A DNA stretch of 64,000 nt from Pseudarthrobacter siccitolerans (lineage in GTDB: Bacteria; Actinomycetota; Actinomycetes; Actinomycetales; Micrococcaceae). The translations under genes and the position numbers were made by a program. Positions 38,301 to 48,127 of this stretch are shown in pieces. The DNA lies in contig NZ_JAUSXB010000001.1 of the NCBI RefSeq assembly GCF_030823375.1, positions 744,001 through 808,000 of the forward strand, written 5' to 3'. The notes under the pieces are model-generated. The model saw only the letters and a program-made list of their open reading frames with translations, made no database searches and had not been told where the DNA came from. Numbering within the stretch: the first letter of the stretch is position 1; each line of letters opens with the position of its first letter.

Positions 38301-40922
38301 ATGGCTGAAGACAAACAGGGTACAGACACGCCCAACACCGCCCCCATCAACGTTCCGGACAAGCCGGCCCTCGAAGGCCTCGAGGCCGCCCTCACGCAGC
38401 GCTGGCTTGCGGAGGGGACCTACAAGTTCAACCCGGACACCACCCGGGAGCAGGTCTACTCGATCGACACTCCCCCGCCCACTGCCTCCGGATCGCTGCA
38501 CGTGGGACACATGTTCTCCTACACGCAGACCGATGTGCTGGCCCGCTACCAGCGCATGATCGGCAAAAACGTCTTCTACCCGATGGGCTGGGACGACAAC
38601 GGCCTGCCCACCGAACGCCGGGTGCAGAATTACTATGGTGTCCGCTGCGACCCTGCCATTCCATACAACGCGGACTACCGTCCCCCGGCGCAGCCTGCCA
38701 AGAACCAGCGGGACTTCGACGTGGTGTCCCGCCGGAACTTCATCGAGCTGTGCGAAGAGCTGGCCGTCGAGGACGAGAAGGTCTTCGAAAACCTCTTCCA
38801 GACACTTGGCCTGTCCGTGGATTGGGAACTGACGTACCGCACCATCGACGACAACTCGCGGGCCGTCTCGCAGCGCGCGTTCCTGGCCAACCTGGCCGCA
38901 GGCGACGCCTACATGGCCGAGGCACCCACCCTGTGGGATGTCACGTTCCGCACTGCGGTGGCCCAGGCCGAGCTCGAGGACCGCGAGGTGCCCGGCGCGT
39001 ACTACCGCTACCCGTTCTTCACCGAGGACGGGGAGAAGATCTACATCGAGACCACCCGTCCCGAACTGCTGGCGGCCTGCGCCGCGCTGGTGGCGAATCC
39101 CGACGACGAACGGTACCAGCCGCTGTTCGGCAAGAAGGTCACGTCCCCCGTTTTCGGCGTCGAGGTTGAGGTCAAGGCCCATCCGCTCGCCAAAGCCGAC
39201 AAGGGCTCCGGCATTGCCATGGTGTGTACCTTCGGCGACCTGACGGACGTCACCTGGTGGCGCGAACTGCAGCTGCCCACCCGCGCCATCGTGGGCAGGG
39301 ACGGGCGGATCGTCAGCGACGCCCCGGAGTGGATCACCACGGACATCGGACGTGAAGCCTTCGCTGCCATTGCCGGCAAAACCGTCTTCAGCGCCAAGGA
39401 GGAGGTGGTGAAGCTCCTCACCGCCGCCGACCTGCTGGAAGGCGAGCCGAAGAAGATCATGCACCCGGTGAACTTCTACGAAAAGGGCGACAAGCCCCTT
39501 GAGGTTGTCACGTCCCGCCAGTGGTACATCCGCAACGGCGGCCGCGACGAGGACCGCCGCGGGCGGCTCATTGCGCGCGGGCAGGAGATCGACTTCCACC
39601 CTGCCTTTATGCGCTCGCGCTACGAAAACTGGATCTCCGGCCTGAACGGTGACTGGCTGGTATCGCGCCAGCGCTTCTTCGGTGTTCCGATCCCCGTCTG
39701 GTATCCGCTGGATGCTGACGGCAACCCGGACTACGGCTCCCCGATTGTGCCCTCGGACGAGCAGCTGCCCGTGGACCCGGCAGCCGATGCTGCTCCGGGC
39801 TTCGACGAGGCGCAGCGCGACGTTCCGAACGGTTTCACCGGCGACGCTGACATCCTCGACACCTGGGCCACGTCCTCGCTGACACCGAACATCGTGGGCG
39901 GCTGGAAGCGCGACGAGGACCTCTTCGCCAAGGTGTTCCCGTTTGACGTCCGCCCGCAGGGCCACGACATCATCCGGACCTGGCTCTTCTCCTCTGTGGT
40001 CCGTGCCGATGCCCTGGAAAACAGCGCGCCGTGGAAGCACGCGGCCATCTCCGGATGGATCCTGGACCCGGACCGCAAGAAGATGTCCAAGTCCAAGGGC
40101 AACGTGGTGGTACCCACCGACGTGCTGGAGGAATACGGCTCCGACGCCGTCCGCTACTGGGCCGCCTCCGCGAAGCTCGGGGCTGACACTGCCTACGAGA
40201 TCGCCCAGATGAAAATCGGCCGGCGCCTGGCCATCAAGCTGCTGAACGCCTCGAAGTTCGTGCTGAACCTCGGCGCAACCGAAGCATCGGTGCTCTCCGC
40301 TGACCTCGCTGTGCTGTCCAACCCGCTGGACCGGGCGGTCCTCGCCCAGCTCGCCGACGTGGTGGCCCAGGCCACCAAGGCGTTCGACAACTACGATTAC
40401 GCCCGCGCGCTCCAGATCACGGAAAGCTTCTTCTGGCAGTTCACGGACGACTATGTGGAGCTCATCAAGGACCGGGCCTACGGCGCAGCGGGCGAAGCCG
40501 AACAGGCCTCCGTGCTCGCAGCACTGGCCACCAGCCTGGACACTTTGCTGCGGCTGTTCGCGCCGTTCCTGCCCTTCGCCACCGAAGAGGTCTGGGGATG
40601 GTGGCGGAACGGTTCCGTACACCGCGCCCAGTGGCCCGCACCGCTGGACGTCCCGGGCGGCGACACCACCATGCTTGCCACCGTGGGTGTTGCCCTCAGC
40701 GGCGTCCGCAAGGCGAAGTCCGAGGCCAAGGTCAAGCAGCGCACCGAGGTCCTGTCCGCGACCATCACCGCTTCGGAGGCCCTGACCACGCAGCTGAAGG
40801 CGGGGCTCGGCGATCTGAAAGCTGCGTCGAACGCGCGCGAAATCACCCTCGTGGTGGGCGATGGCGAACTGATCGTGAGCGATGTTGCCCTTGCCGCCAC
40901 CGAGGAGCCTGCACAGGCCTGA
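38301..40922 (+). CDS. valS: Valyl-tRNA synthetase
   Basis: The 873-residue class I synthetase has GSLHVGHMFSYTQTD (HIGH motif) near residue 60 and KMSKSKGN near residue 595. The editing domain lies between them, and a helical anticodon-binding domain and C-terminal arm follow. It should charge tRNA-Val in the cytoplasm. The ATG at 38301 has GGCAG directly before it, a weak site; no better start is available. It is a single-gene unit with a hairpin 58 bases after the stop. Confidence 0.97.
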   Translation: MAEDKQGTDTPNTAPINVPDKPALEGLEAALTQRWLAEGTYKFNPDTTREQVYSIDTPPPTASGSLHVGHMFSYTQTDVLARYQRMIGKNVFYPMGWDDNGLPTERRVQNYYGVRCDPAIPYNADYRPPAQPAKNQRDFDVVSRRNFIELCEELAVEDEKVFENLFQTLGLSVDWELTYRTIDDNSRAVSQRAFLANLAAGDAYMAEAPTLWDVTFRTAVAQAELEDREVPGAYYRYPFFTEDGEKIYIETTRPELLAACAALVANPDDERYQPLFGKKVTSPVFGVEVEVKAHPLAKADKGSGIAMVCTFGDLTDVTWWRELQLPTRAIVGRDGRIVSDAPEWITTDIGREAFAAIAGKTVFSAKEEVVKLLTAADLLEGEPKKIMHPVNFYEKGDKPLEVVTSRQWYIRNGGRDEDRRGRLIARGQEIDFHPAFMRSRYENWISGLNGDWLVSRQRFFGVPIPVWYPLDADGNPDYGSPIVPSDEQLPVDPAADAAPGFDEAQRDVPNGFTGDADILDTWATSSLTPNIVGGWKRDEDLFAKVFPFDVRPQGHDIIRTWLFSSVVRADALENSAPWKHAAISGWILDPDRKKMSKSKGNVVVPTDVLEEYGSDAVRYWAASAKLGADTAYEIAQMKIGRRLAIKLLNASKFVLNLGATEASVLSADLAVLSNPLDRAVLAQLADVVAQATKAFDNYDYARALQITESFFWQFTDDYVELIKDRAYGAAGEAEQASVLAALATSLDTLLRLFAPFLPFATEEVWGWWRNGSVHRAQWPAPLDVPGGDTTMLATVGVALSGVRKAKSEAKVKQRTEVLSATITASEALTTQLKAGLGDLKAASNAREITLVVGDGELIVSDVALAATEEPAQA

Positions 40923-40979
40923 CGCAGCGCCCTGTTCCAGGGCAAACTGCTTGAGGGCGGACTGTTTCAGGGCAAAGGG

Positions 40980-41015
40980 GAAGCCCCATCAGCGTTTTGC
41001 CGTTGGTGGGGCTTC
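40980..41015 (+). terminator. valS terminator
   Basis: GAAGCCCCA (40980-40988) pairs with TGGGGCTTC (41007-41015), and the stem continues inward with mismatches. It is followed by GACTTTC. Confidence 0.6.
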
Positions 41016-41217
41016 GACTTTCGGCCATCCGGTGACGTCTTTGATGGTCTGGCAAGATCCTGGGAAATTTCAGGTCTTCCTACCTCGTCACTGGTAGCTT
41101 GTATCCGGCTTTGCCGATGGCTGCGTCAAATACATATCACTGAATCTTTGGTTCTTGCGTCCCTCTTCTTTCGAAGGGGGTAAGAACCATCATTGTCCTG
41201 CCGGCCGGGAAGCGCAA

Positions 41218-41259
41218 GAGCCCCGGTGGAACTACAAGCCAGTAGTTCCACCGGGGCTC
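41218..41259 (-). terminator. Strong hairpin after the DsbA-like gene
   Basis: GAGCCCCGGTGGAACTAC (41218-41235) pairs perfectly over 18 bp with 41242-41259 around a 6-base loop. It lies 36 bases past the stop of the DsbA-like gene. The T-run on the minus strand is poor (TTGCGCTT). Confidence 0.7.
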
Positions 41260-41294
41260 TATGCGTTGGGGCCGGGACTGCCGGAGGCCCGGCC

Positions 41295-41909
41295 TCAGCT
41301 GAATTCGGGGCGTTCGCTGCGGCTGCGCTTCAGCTCGAAGAAGTGCGGGTAGGAGGCGAGTGCCGTGGTGGCGTCCCACAGCTTGCCGGCCTCTTCGCCT
41401 CGCGGAATCCGGGTGAGGACGGGCCCGAAGAAGGCAGTGCCGTTGAAGGCCACTACCGGCGTTCCGACGTCCTGGCCCACCAGGGAGATGCCTTCCTCGT
41501 GGCTGGCGCGCAGCTGCTTGTCAAAGGCGTCCGTGGTGGCCGCTTCAGCCAGCGCGGCGGGGAGGCCGCATTCCGCGAGGGCCTTGGTGATGACCACGGC
41601 CCGGTCCTTCTCGCCGCGCTCATGGATCAGCGTGCCCATGGCGTCATACAGTGCCTTGACCGTTTCCTGCCCATATTCCTGCTGGGCGGCGATGATCACC
41701 CGGACGGGGCCCCAGGCGTTGTCCATGGACTCGCGGTAGGCGGGTTCAAGATCGCGGCCCTCATTGAGGACGGCAAGGCTCATCACGTGCCACACCGTTT
41801 CGATGTCGCGGACCTCCTCCACTTCGCCGATCCAGCGCGATGTGATCCAGGCGAACGGACACAGCGGATCAAACCAGAAATCGGCCTTGTTCCGTGCAGT
41901 TTCAGTCAT
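41295..41909 (-). CDS. DsbA-fold protein, Rv2466c-like (mycothiol-dependent reductase family)
   Basis: The 204-residue protein has a thioredoxin/DsbA-like fold: FWFDPLCPFAWITSRW at the N-terminus, VWHVMSLAVLNEGRDL, and VGQDVGTPVVAFNGTAFFGPV with the cis-Pro. It resembles the Rv2466c family, cytoplasmic enzymes that use mycothiol. Rv2466c has a CPWC centre, but here the motif is CPFA, so the second Cys is absent and chemistry would have to be monothiol. It is monocistronic, between clpX and valS. Substrate unknown. Confidence 0.8.
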   Translation of the reverse strand: MTETARNKADFWFDPLCPFAWITSRWIGEVEEVRDIETVWHVMSLAVLNEGRDLEPAYRESMDNAWGPVRVIIAAQQEYGQETVKALYDAMGTLIHERGEKDRAVVITKALAECGLPAALAEAATTDAFDKQLRASHEEGISLVGQDVGTPVVAFNGTAFFGPVLTRIPRGEEAGKLWDATTALASYPHFFELKRSRSERPEFS

Positions 41910-41981
41910 AGGGCTTCTCCTTCAGGTGCGGGCGGCTGCGCAGGCGGCAGCCGCATCTGACGGGTATGGTGCGGAAGGTTT

Positions 41982-43262
41982 TCAGGCGGACTTACGCCGC
42001 TTGGCGACGTGGGGGATCATGGTGGGTTCGGCGCCCCGGAGGACCACGTCCTCGGTGATCACCACGCTGGCGACGTCTTCGCGGCTGGGGAGATCGAACA
42101 TCACCGGGAGAAGTACTTCCTCCATGATGGCCCGCAGGCCTCGCGCGCCCGTGCCGCGTTCCAATGCCTGCTCCGCGATGGCGTCCAGGGCGGTGTCATC
42201 GAAGACCAGTTCCACGCCGTCGATCTGGAACATCTTCTGGTACTGCTTCACCAAGGCGTTTTTGGGCGTGGAGAGGATCTGGATCAACGCGTCCCGGTCC
42301 AGGTTGGACACGGTGGTGATCACGGGGAGCCGGCCAATGAACTCAGGGATCAACCCGAATTTCAGCAGGTCCTCCGGCATCACTTCACCGTAGGAATCGA
42401 TCTTCTTGCTGGCCTCGTTGAGGGGTGCACCGAAGCCGATCCCCTTGCGGCCGGACCTGGAGCCGATGATCTCCTCGAGGCCGGCGAACGCACCGGCCAC
42501 GATGAACAGGACGTTGGTCGTATCGATCTGGATGAATTCCTGGTGGGGGTGCTTCCGGCCGCCCTGCGGCGGAACGGAGGCAACGGTGCCTTCCAGGATC
42601 TTCAGGAGCGCCTGCTGGACGCCTTCGCCAGAGACGTCGCGGGTGATGGAGGGGTTTTCGCTCTTGCGGGAAATCTTGTCGATCTCATCGATGTAGATGA
42701 TGCCCTGTTCGGCCTTTTTGACGTCGTAGTCGGCGGCCTGGATGAGCTTGAGCAGGATGTTCTCAACGTCCTCGCCCACGTAGCCGGCCTCGGTGAGTGC
42801 CGTTGCATCGGCCACGGCGAACGGGACGTTCAGGCGGCGGGCGAGCGTCTGGGCCAGGTAGGTCTTCCCACAGCCGGTGGGACCGATCAGGAGGATGTTG
42901 GACTTGGCGATCTCGACGTCGTCGTGGTGGCCGCCTTCGGCCAGGCTTCCCGACTTGGGTGCGTGGCCTGCCTGGATCCGCTTGTAATGGTTGTAGACGG
43001 CGACGGCGAGGGACCGTTTGGCAGGCTCTTGGCCAATGACGTATTCCTGCAGGAAGTCGAAGATCTCCCGCGGCTTGGGCAGTTCGAAGCTGCCGAGGTC
43101 CGCAACTTCCGCGAGTTCCTCTTCGATGATTTCGTTGCAAAGCTCAATGCACTCATCACAGATGTAGACACCGGGCCCGGCAATGAGCTTGCGCACCTGC
43201 TTCTGGCTCTTTCCGCAGAAAGAACACTTCAGCAGATCCGTGCTCTCGCCAATCCGAGCCAT
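41982..43262 (-). CDS. clpX: ATP-dependent Clp protease ATP-binding subunit ClpX
   Basis: The 426-residue AAA+ unfoldase has an N-terminal zinc-binding domain ([19 protein letters not shown] with the second pair in CDECIELC). It also has the P-loop [15 protein letters not shown], Walker [11 protein letters not shown], the IGF loop ([10 protein letters not shown]) that docks ClpP, and the C-terminal sensor-2 domain. It delivers unfolded proteins to the ClpP1P2 chamber. It is encoded downstream of clpP2 but behind a terminator-like hairpin, so it probably has its own promoter. Confidence 0.98.
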   Translation of the reverse strand: MARIGESTDLLKCSFCGKSQKQVRKLIAGPGVYICDECIELCNEIIEEELAEVADLGSFELPKPREIFDFLQEYVIGQEPAKRSLAVAVYNHYKRIQAGHAPKSGSLAEGGHHDDVEIAKSNILLIGPTGCGKTYLAQTLARRLNVPFAVADATALTEAGYVGEDVENILLKLIQAADYDVKKAEQGIIYIDEIDKISRKSENPSITRDVSGEGVQQALLKILEGTVASVPPQGGRKHPHQEFIQIDTTNVLFIVAGAFAGLEEIIGSRSGRKGIGFGAPLNEASKKIDSYGEVMPEDLLKFGLIPEFIGRLPVITTVSNLDRDALIQILSTPKNALVKQYQKMFQIDGVELVFDDTALDAIAEQALERGTGARGLRAIMEEVLLPVMFDLPSREDVASVVITEDVVLRGAEPTMIPHVAKRRKSA

Positions 43263-43383
43263 ATGTGAACCCCTTAGTATCTTGCTGCCAGGCAGCCTTG
43301 CACCGTTGCTGGAATCTCCACCAGCCTGCGTGGGCCGGTCGTGACAACATCCACTCTAGGTCACATTCGCTTCCGAGGGTGGA

Positions 43384-43423
43384 AGGAAAAGGCCGGTGGA
43401 GCCAAATGATTGGCGCCACCGGC
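43384..43423 (-). terminator. Terminator of the clpP1-clpP2 operon
   Basis: GCCGGTGGAGCCA (43392-43404) pairs with TGGCGCCACCGGC (43411-43423) with one mismatch. On the minus strand it is followed by CTTTTCCTTCC. It lies 15 bases after the clpP2 stop and separates clpX. Confidence 0.8.
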
Positions 43424-43437
43424 GCTTTACTTTACTG

Positions 43438-44097
43438 CTACCTGGTGATTGCCTGCGGTTTGATCTTGCGGGAATCCAGGACCTGGTCGATCAGGCCGTA
43501 CGCCTGGGCTTCGTCCGCGGTCAGGATCTTGTCGCGCTCGATGTCGTTGTTGACCTGCTCGGACGTCCGTCCCGAGTGGTGTGCCAGTGTGTCCTCGAGC
43601 CAGGACCGCATGCGCATGACCTCCGCGGCCTGGATCTCCAGGTCGGAAGCCTGGCCGCCCTGGCCGCCGGAGAGCGCCGGCTGGTGGATCAGGACACGCG
43701 CGTTCGGCAGTGCGAGGCGCTTGCCGGGCGTTCCCGCTGCCAGCAGGACAGCGGCGGCGCTGGCCGCCTGCCCGAGGCAGACCGTCTGGATCTCGGGGCG
43801 GATGTACTGCATGGTGTCGTAGATCGCCGTCATGGCGGTGAAGGATCCACCCGGGGAGTTGATGTACAGGGTGATGTCGCGGTCCGGGTCCGTGGATTCC
43901 AGGACCAGCAGCTGAGCCATGATGTCGTCCGCGGAGGCATCGTCCACCTGGACACCGAGGAAGATAATGCGGTCCTCGAAGAGCTTGGTGTAAGGGTCCT
44001 GGCGCTTGAAGCCGTAAGGCGTGCGCTCCTCGAACTGGGGCAGGACGTAGCGGCTGGACGGAAGATTACCGGCGGACCACCCGAAGTTGTAGTTCAT
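43438..44097 (-). CDS. clpP2: ATP-dependent Clp protease proteolytic subunit ClpP2
   Basis: The 219-residue serine protease subunit has the catalytic Ser in [16 protein letters not shown], His in ARVLIHQP and Asp in [14 protein letters not shown]. The glycine loop SPGGSFTAM is present. The N-terminus is longer than that of single ClpPs. In Actinobacteria, ClpP1 and ClpP2 form a mixed tetradecamer. The ATG at 44097 has AGGAG at 8 bases, and the gene follows clpP1 by 36 bases, so the pair is one transcript. Confidence 0.95.
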   Translation of the reverse strand: MNYNFGWSAGNLPSSRYVLPQFEERTPYGFKRQDPYTKLFEDRIIFLGVQVDDASADDIMAQLLVLESTDPDRDITLYINSPGGSFTAMTAIYDTMQYIRPEIQTVCLGQAASAAAVLLAAGTPGKRLALPNARVLIHQPALSGGQGGQASDLEIQAAEVMRMRSWLEDTLAHHSGRTSEQVNNDIERDKILTADEAQAYGLIDQVLDSRKIKPQAITR

Positions 44098-44133
44098 TTT
44101 TATTGCTCCTGATCTGAGTGTTCTTGTGCCGGT

Positions 44134-44805
<672 letters not shown>

Positions 44806-44904
44806 GTGTACTTACCTCTCACTGGTGACGGTGACATCACTGAAAATCTCTACTTGGACACTAACCGGTTTCACCGACGTTTTGTTCGCGCGCCGTGGGC
44901 TGTT

Positions 44905-44915
44905 CGCTGACGGCG
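44905..44915. promoter_or_regulatory. ClgR-like operator upstream of clpP1
   Basis: CGCTGACGGCG, within TGTTCGCTGACGGCGCAC, fits the core CGCYNANRGCG of the box reported for the actinobacterial Clp regulator ClgR. It is centred about 105 bases upstream of the clpP1 start. The assignment rests on motif and position only. Confidence 0.4.
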
Positions 44916-44984
44916 CACGATCGGCGGCCCCCGGAGGGACATGGGCTGGACAAGCGGTTGGACATGCTTCTGGACCGGCCGAGG

Positions 44985-45025
44985 CAAAGCAAACGGCCCC
45001 CGGATCCTTGGATCCGGGGGCCGTT
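44985..45025 (-). terminator. tig terminator
   Basis: AACGGCCCCCGGATCC (44992-45007) pairs perfectly over 16 bp with 45010-45025. On the minus strand it is followed by TGCTTTGC. It lies 21 bases after the tig stop. Confidence 0.8.
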
Positions 45026-45046
45026 CAAATTTGCCTTGAAGCGTGG

Positions 45047-46432
45047 CTAGGCCTTGGCCTCTGCCTTGTCTTCCTCGGCAGCAGCCTCGGGTGCTTCAGT
45101 CACTGCTTCCTCTGCCTCTGCAGCGGGAGCTTCCTCTTCGCCGCCGGGACGGACGAAATCGCTGAGGTCAACGGTGTTGCCCTCGGTGTCAGTCACCGTG
45201 GCCTGGCCCAGGACAACAGCCAGGGCCTTGCGGCGGCGAACCTCGGACACCATCATGGGGACCTGGCCGCTCTGATCGATGATCTGTGCGAACTGGTTGG
45301 GGTCCATGCCGTACTGGCCGGCGGTGGAGACGATGTAGTCGATCAGCTCGTTCTGGCTGACGTTGACTTCTTCCTTTTCCGCGATGGCGTCGAGGACGAT
45401 CTCGTTCTGGAAGGCGCGGGCGGTGTTGGCCCGGACCTCTTCGCGGTGCTCCTCGGTGTCGTGCTCGCCTTCACCGTGGCCGTTGCCCTCTTTGAAGTGG
45501 GCTTCGAGCTGCTCTTCAACAACCGAGTCCGGAACCGGAACCTCAACCAGCTCAACGAGCTTGTCCAGGACCTTGTCGCGGGCCTCGACGCCCTGCTCAA
45601 CAACCTTCGAGTCGGCGGCCTGCTTGGCGAGATCCTCGCGGAGCTCGGCCAGGGTGTCGAACTCGGAAGCGAGCTGGGCGAAGTCGTCGTCGGCCTCGGG
45701 GAGTTCGCGCTCCTTGACCGCCTTGACTACAACCTTGACCTGCGCTTCTTCCCCGGCGTGGTCGCCACCCACCAGGGTGGTGTTGAAGATGGCGTCTTCG
45801 TCAGCGCTCAGGCCGGTGACAGCTTCATCGAGCCCTTCGAGCATGGTGCCGGCGCCAACCTGGTAGGACAGGCCGGCAGCGGAGTCAACGTCTTCGCCGT
45901 CGATGGTGGCGGTGATGTCGATGGTGAGGAAGTCATCCTGGGCTGCGGGACGGTCCACCGGCTTCAGCGTGCCGAAGCGGCCACGGAGTTCATCCAGGGC
46001 CTTGTCGACGTCCTCGTCGGAGGACTGGGCTGCGGCGACCTCAACCTGGATGCCGGCGTAGTCGGGGAGTTCGATCTCGGGGCGGATGTCAACCTCGGCG
46101 GCGAACTTCAGGCCGCCATCGGTGGCGGAGGGGTCCGGAACCTCGGTGATCTCAACCTCGGGGCGGCTCAGGGGACGGATGCCCGATTCCTGGACGGCAG
46201 CCTGGTACCAGCCGTTGAGGCCATCGTTGATGGCCGTCTCCAGGACGTAGCCGCGGCCGACGCGCTGGTCGATGAGCTTTGCGGGGACCTTGCCCTTACG
46301 GAAACCAGGGACCTGGATCTGCGAAGCAACGGTCTTGTAGGCCGAGTCGATGCTGGGCTTCAATTCCTCAAAGGGGACCTCAACATTGAGCTTGACCCGC
46401 GTGGGGGTGAGGTTCTCGACAGCGCTCTTCAC
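45047..46432 (-). CDS. tig: Trigger factor (ribosome-associated chaperone)
   Basis: The 461-residue chaperone has the ribosome-binding signature [15 protein letters not shown] near residue 45 and an FKBP-type PPIase domain around residues 160-245 ([33 protein letters not shown]). The helical C-terminal cradle ends in a highly acidic Ala/Glu tail ([20 protein letters not shown]). The start is GTG 46432 with AGGAG 11 bases upstream. It lies upstream of the clpP1P2 operon, a common arrangement for folding and degradation genes. Confidence 0.97.
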   Translation of the reverse strand: MKSAVENLTPTRVKLNVEVPFEELKPSIDSAYKTVASQIQVPGFRKGKVPAKLIDQRVGRGYVLETAINDGLNGWYQAAVQESGIRPLSRPEVEITEVPDPSATDGGLKFAAEVDIRPEIELPDYAGIQVEVAAAQSSDEDVDKALDELRGRFGTLKPVDRPAAQDDFLTIDITATIDGEDVDSAAGLSYQVGAGTMLEGLDEAVTGLSADEDAIFNTTLVGGDHAGEEAQVKVVVKAVKERELPEADDDFAQLASEFDTLAELREDLAKQAADSKVVEQGVEARDKVLDKLVELVEVPVPDSVVEEQLEAHFKEGNGHGEGEHDTEEHREEVRANTARAFQNEIVLDAIAEKEEVNVSQNELIDYIVSTAGQYGMDPNQFAQIIDQSGQVPMMVSEVRRRKALAVVLGQATVTDTEGNTVDLSDFVRPGGEEEAPAAEAEEAVTEAPEAAAEEDKAEAKA

Positions 46433-46513
46433 GGTCTAAGTACTCCTGGGATTGTGGGATGGGTTTCTGCAAACGCAATGTTTTGTCCAGGCCGAGAGGT
46501 CCGGGCCGCAGAG

Positions 46514-46588
46514 TCGGGGTGACAGGATTTGAACCTGCGACTTCCTGCTCCCAAAGCAGGCGCTCTAGCCAAGCTGAGCTACACCCCG
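46514..46588 (-). tRNA. tRNA-Pro(TGG)
   Basis: This is a 75-base cloverleaf. The acceptor CGGGGTG pairs with CACCCCG, the anticodon loop is TTTGGGA with anticodon TGG, and the T-loop is TTCAAAT. The 3' CCA is not encoded. Confidence 0.95.
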
Positions 46589-46744
46589 TAAGTGCACAGG
46601 CAAGTCTACGGGGATACGCGCCCTCTTTGCACATTTGACACGTAGCCCATGAATTAGGTTTAGTTATATCCGGCTTGAACAGCCAGCCCGAAGTTCCCAT
46701 CAGTGAACGCCTGCAGTACTAGGCTTACAGATGGATCTTCCTTC

Positions 46745-46815
46745 GGGGACGTAGCTTAATGGTAAAGCCTCAGTCTTCCAAACTGATTACGCGGGTTCGA
46801 TTCCCGTCGTCCCCT
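46745..46815 (+). tRNA. tRNA-Gly(TCC)
   Basis: This is a 71-base cloverleaf. GGGGACG pairs with CGTCCCC, the anticodon loop is CTTCCAA with anticodon TCC, and the T-loop is TTCGATT. The CCA is encoded at 46816-46818. It is divergent from tRNA-Pro. Confidence 0.95.
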
Positions 46816-46823
46816 CCACCGCC

Positions 46824-46851
46824 AAAAGGCCCCTCGCCAGAGGGGCCTTTT
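46824..46851 (+). terminator. tRNA-Gly terminator
   Basis: AAAAGGCCCCTC (46824-46835) pairs perfectly with GAGGGGCCTTTT (46840-46851) around a 4-base loop and is followed by GCTTT. Confidence 0.9.
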
Positions 46852-46896
46852 GCTTTATCAGCGTGAAACCGTGGGTTGCGGGATAAAAGGAAACCC

Positions 46897-47130
46897 GCCA
46901 TCACCTTCTGCAACACATGGCGCGACGCGCCACCACCTTTTGCATCAAAGCCGGAAACGCTCCATCACTTACGGCTTCTCCGGGAGAATCCCTTCCGCGC
47001 ATTGCCGGTTTAAGGACACTAACGGCGCCAGCACCGCCGTCGAACCCCACCATGAACTGATGGAGCGATGCCCGAAAAACTGCAGGAGGTGATGGGGCGT
47101 ACCGGGAAAACTGCAGGAAGTGATGGGGCG
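46897..47130. repeat. Three 32-bp repeat units facing three inverted units (dispersed-repeat cluster)
   Basis: A unit of the form CGCYCCATCACYTYCTGCA recurs with CCATCA (or CCACCA) starting at 46898, 46930 and 46962 (period 32, 32). In inverted form its complement TGATGG ends at 47063, 47095 and 47126 (period 32, 31). All three pairs are centred on the same point, about 47012. The best-conserved copies are 4 and 5 (CTGCAGGAGGTGATGGGGCG and CTGCAGGAAGTGATGGGGCG). The whole stretch 46852-47179 has no believable gene. It is not a CRISPR: units are degenerate and have no separate spacers. Confidence 0.7.
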
Positions 47131-47179
47131 TTGGACGTGGGGGGAAGGCTGGCAAAGGACGAATCCATCGCGCGGCATT

Positions 47180-48127
47180 TTACGACGCGGGTGCCTGCTG
47201 GCAGGACGGGCACCAGTAGAGCTTGCGGCCCACCAGTTCGGCGATCAGCACCGTGGTCCGGCAAATGCGGCAGGGCAGTCCGTTACGTTTGTAGACAAAA
47301 TGGGCATCCTCCCGGGCAGGGTAGGAATCGGTCCTGACGACGGCGGCACTTGCCGCAGCTGTTTTGGCCAAGGCAGTGCCCGTCCAGTACCGCGGCGTGG
47401 TGGTGATGATCCGGCCGTCCGCCACGCCGTCGTTCATAACAGAGACGATGTCGCGCCACAGCTTGCGCGCCTCCGCCTCCGGAACGCCGGTGCCCGGCAG
47501 CCAGGGATCCAGCCGCCGCCGGAACAGGACCTCGGCCCGGTACACATTCCCCACGCCGGCGATGACTTTCTGGTCCATCAGCAGTGCGGCCAACGGGGCC
47601 GTGCGGCTTTGCAGGCTAGCGGTGAAACGGCCGGCGTCTCCCCTGCGGTTCCGCAGCGGGTCCGGCCCCAGCCGGCCAAGCACGGCTTCGGCCTCGGAGG
47701 CAGTGATGGTTTCGCAGGTGGTTGCTCCGCGCAGGTCCGCCCAGCCGTTCGTGCCCACGAGCCGGACGCGGACTGCCCCCACGGGCGCAGGCGGACCATC
47801 GTAGGGACGCCCGCCGTCGCCGTCGTCGAAACTCTCCTGCTCCCCCACCCGCCGCGGCGCGCCGATGCTGGAAGACCCCGCGAAGGTGCTGTCCCCGCCG
47901 AAGCTCCACGCCCCGTAGAGGCCCAGGTGGACGTGCAGCACCAGCGAGTGGTCAAAGTGCAGGAACAGGTGCTTCCCGTGGGCGTCGGCGGCAACAAGGA
48001 CGTGCCCGTCCAGGAGCGCCGCGCCGCCGGTGAACCGGCCCTGGGGGCTGGAAACCGCCAGCCGCTGGCCGCCGAAGACGTCACCGAACTGCCGCGCCAG
48101 GCGCCGGAGTGTATGCCCTTCCGGCAC
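47180..48127 (-). CDS. Fpg/Nei-family DNA glycosylase-lyase
   Basis: The 315-residue base-excision repair enzyme begins MPEGHT with the catalytic Pro2 and Glu3. It has a conserved Lys (GKHLFLHF), an H2TH region (LMDQKVIAGVGNVYRAEVLF) and a C-terminal zinc finger CRIC-X16-CPSC. PEGHT favours the endonuclease VIII (Nei/Nei2) branch over Fpg (PELPE). It should remove oxidised pyrimidines or purines and nick the DNA. The start is GTG 48127, which overlaps the rpiB stop by one base (TAGTG), so the pair is coupled. Confidence 0.92.
   Translation of the reverse strand: MPEGHTLRRLARQFGDVFGGQRLAVSSPQGRFTGGAALLDGHVLVAADAHGKHLFLHFDHSLVLHVHLGLYGAWSFGGDSTFAGSSSIGAPRRVGEQESFDDGDGGRPYDGPPAPVGAVRVRLVGTNGWADLRGATTCETITASEAEAVLGRLGPDPLRNRRGDAGRFTASLQSRTAPLAALLMDQKVIAGVGNVYRAEVLFRRRLDPWLPGTGVPEAEARKLWRDIVSVMNDGVADGRIITTTPRYWTGTALAKTAAASAAVVRTDSYPAREDAHFVYKRNGLPCRICRTTVLIAELVGRKLYWCPSCQQAPAS

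Larger units (their letters stand above)
40923..41294. other. 372-bp intergenic region with several hairpins
   Basis: After the valS stop there is an imperfect direct repeat of AGGGCAAA (near 40939 and 40969), the valS terminator, then a stretch of clearly lower GC (about 41040-41200) with GGTTCTT (41150-41156) complementary to AAGAACC (41182-41188). An 18-bp perfect hairpin at 41218-41259 follows. I find no believable coding sequence. It could hold a small RNA on either strand. Confidence 0.4.

Noticed and set aside
37596-40622. Minus-strand open frame of 1008 codons
   Set aside because: It is antisense to valS, with His/Val/Gly/Arg-rich composition typical of shadow frames in GC-rich genomes.
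46897-47130. CRISPR array
   Set aside because: Units of about 32 bp abut without distinct spacers, are degenerate, occur in both orientations, and no cas gene is nearby.
46850-47178. Small ORFs of 69-84 codons in the repeat cluster
   Set aside because: They are made of repeat sequence, occur on both strands and show no ribosome-binding sites.
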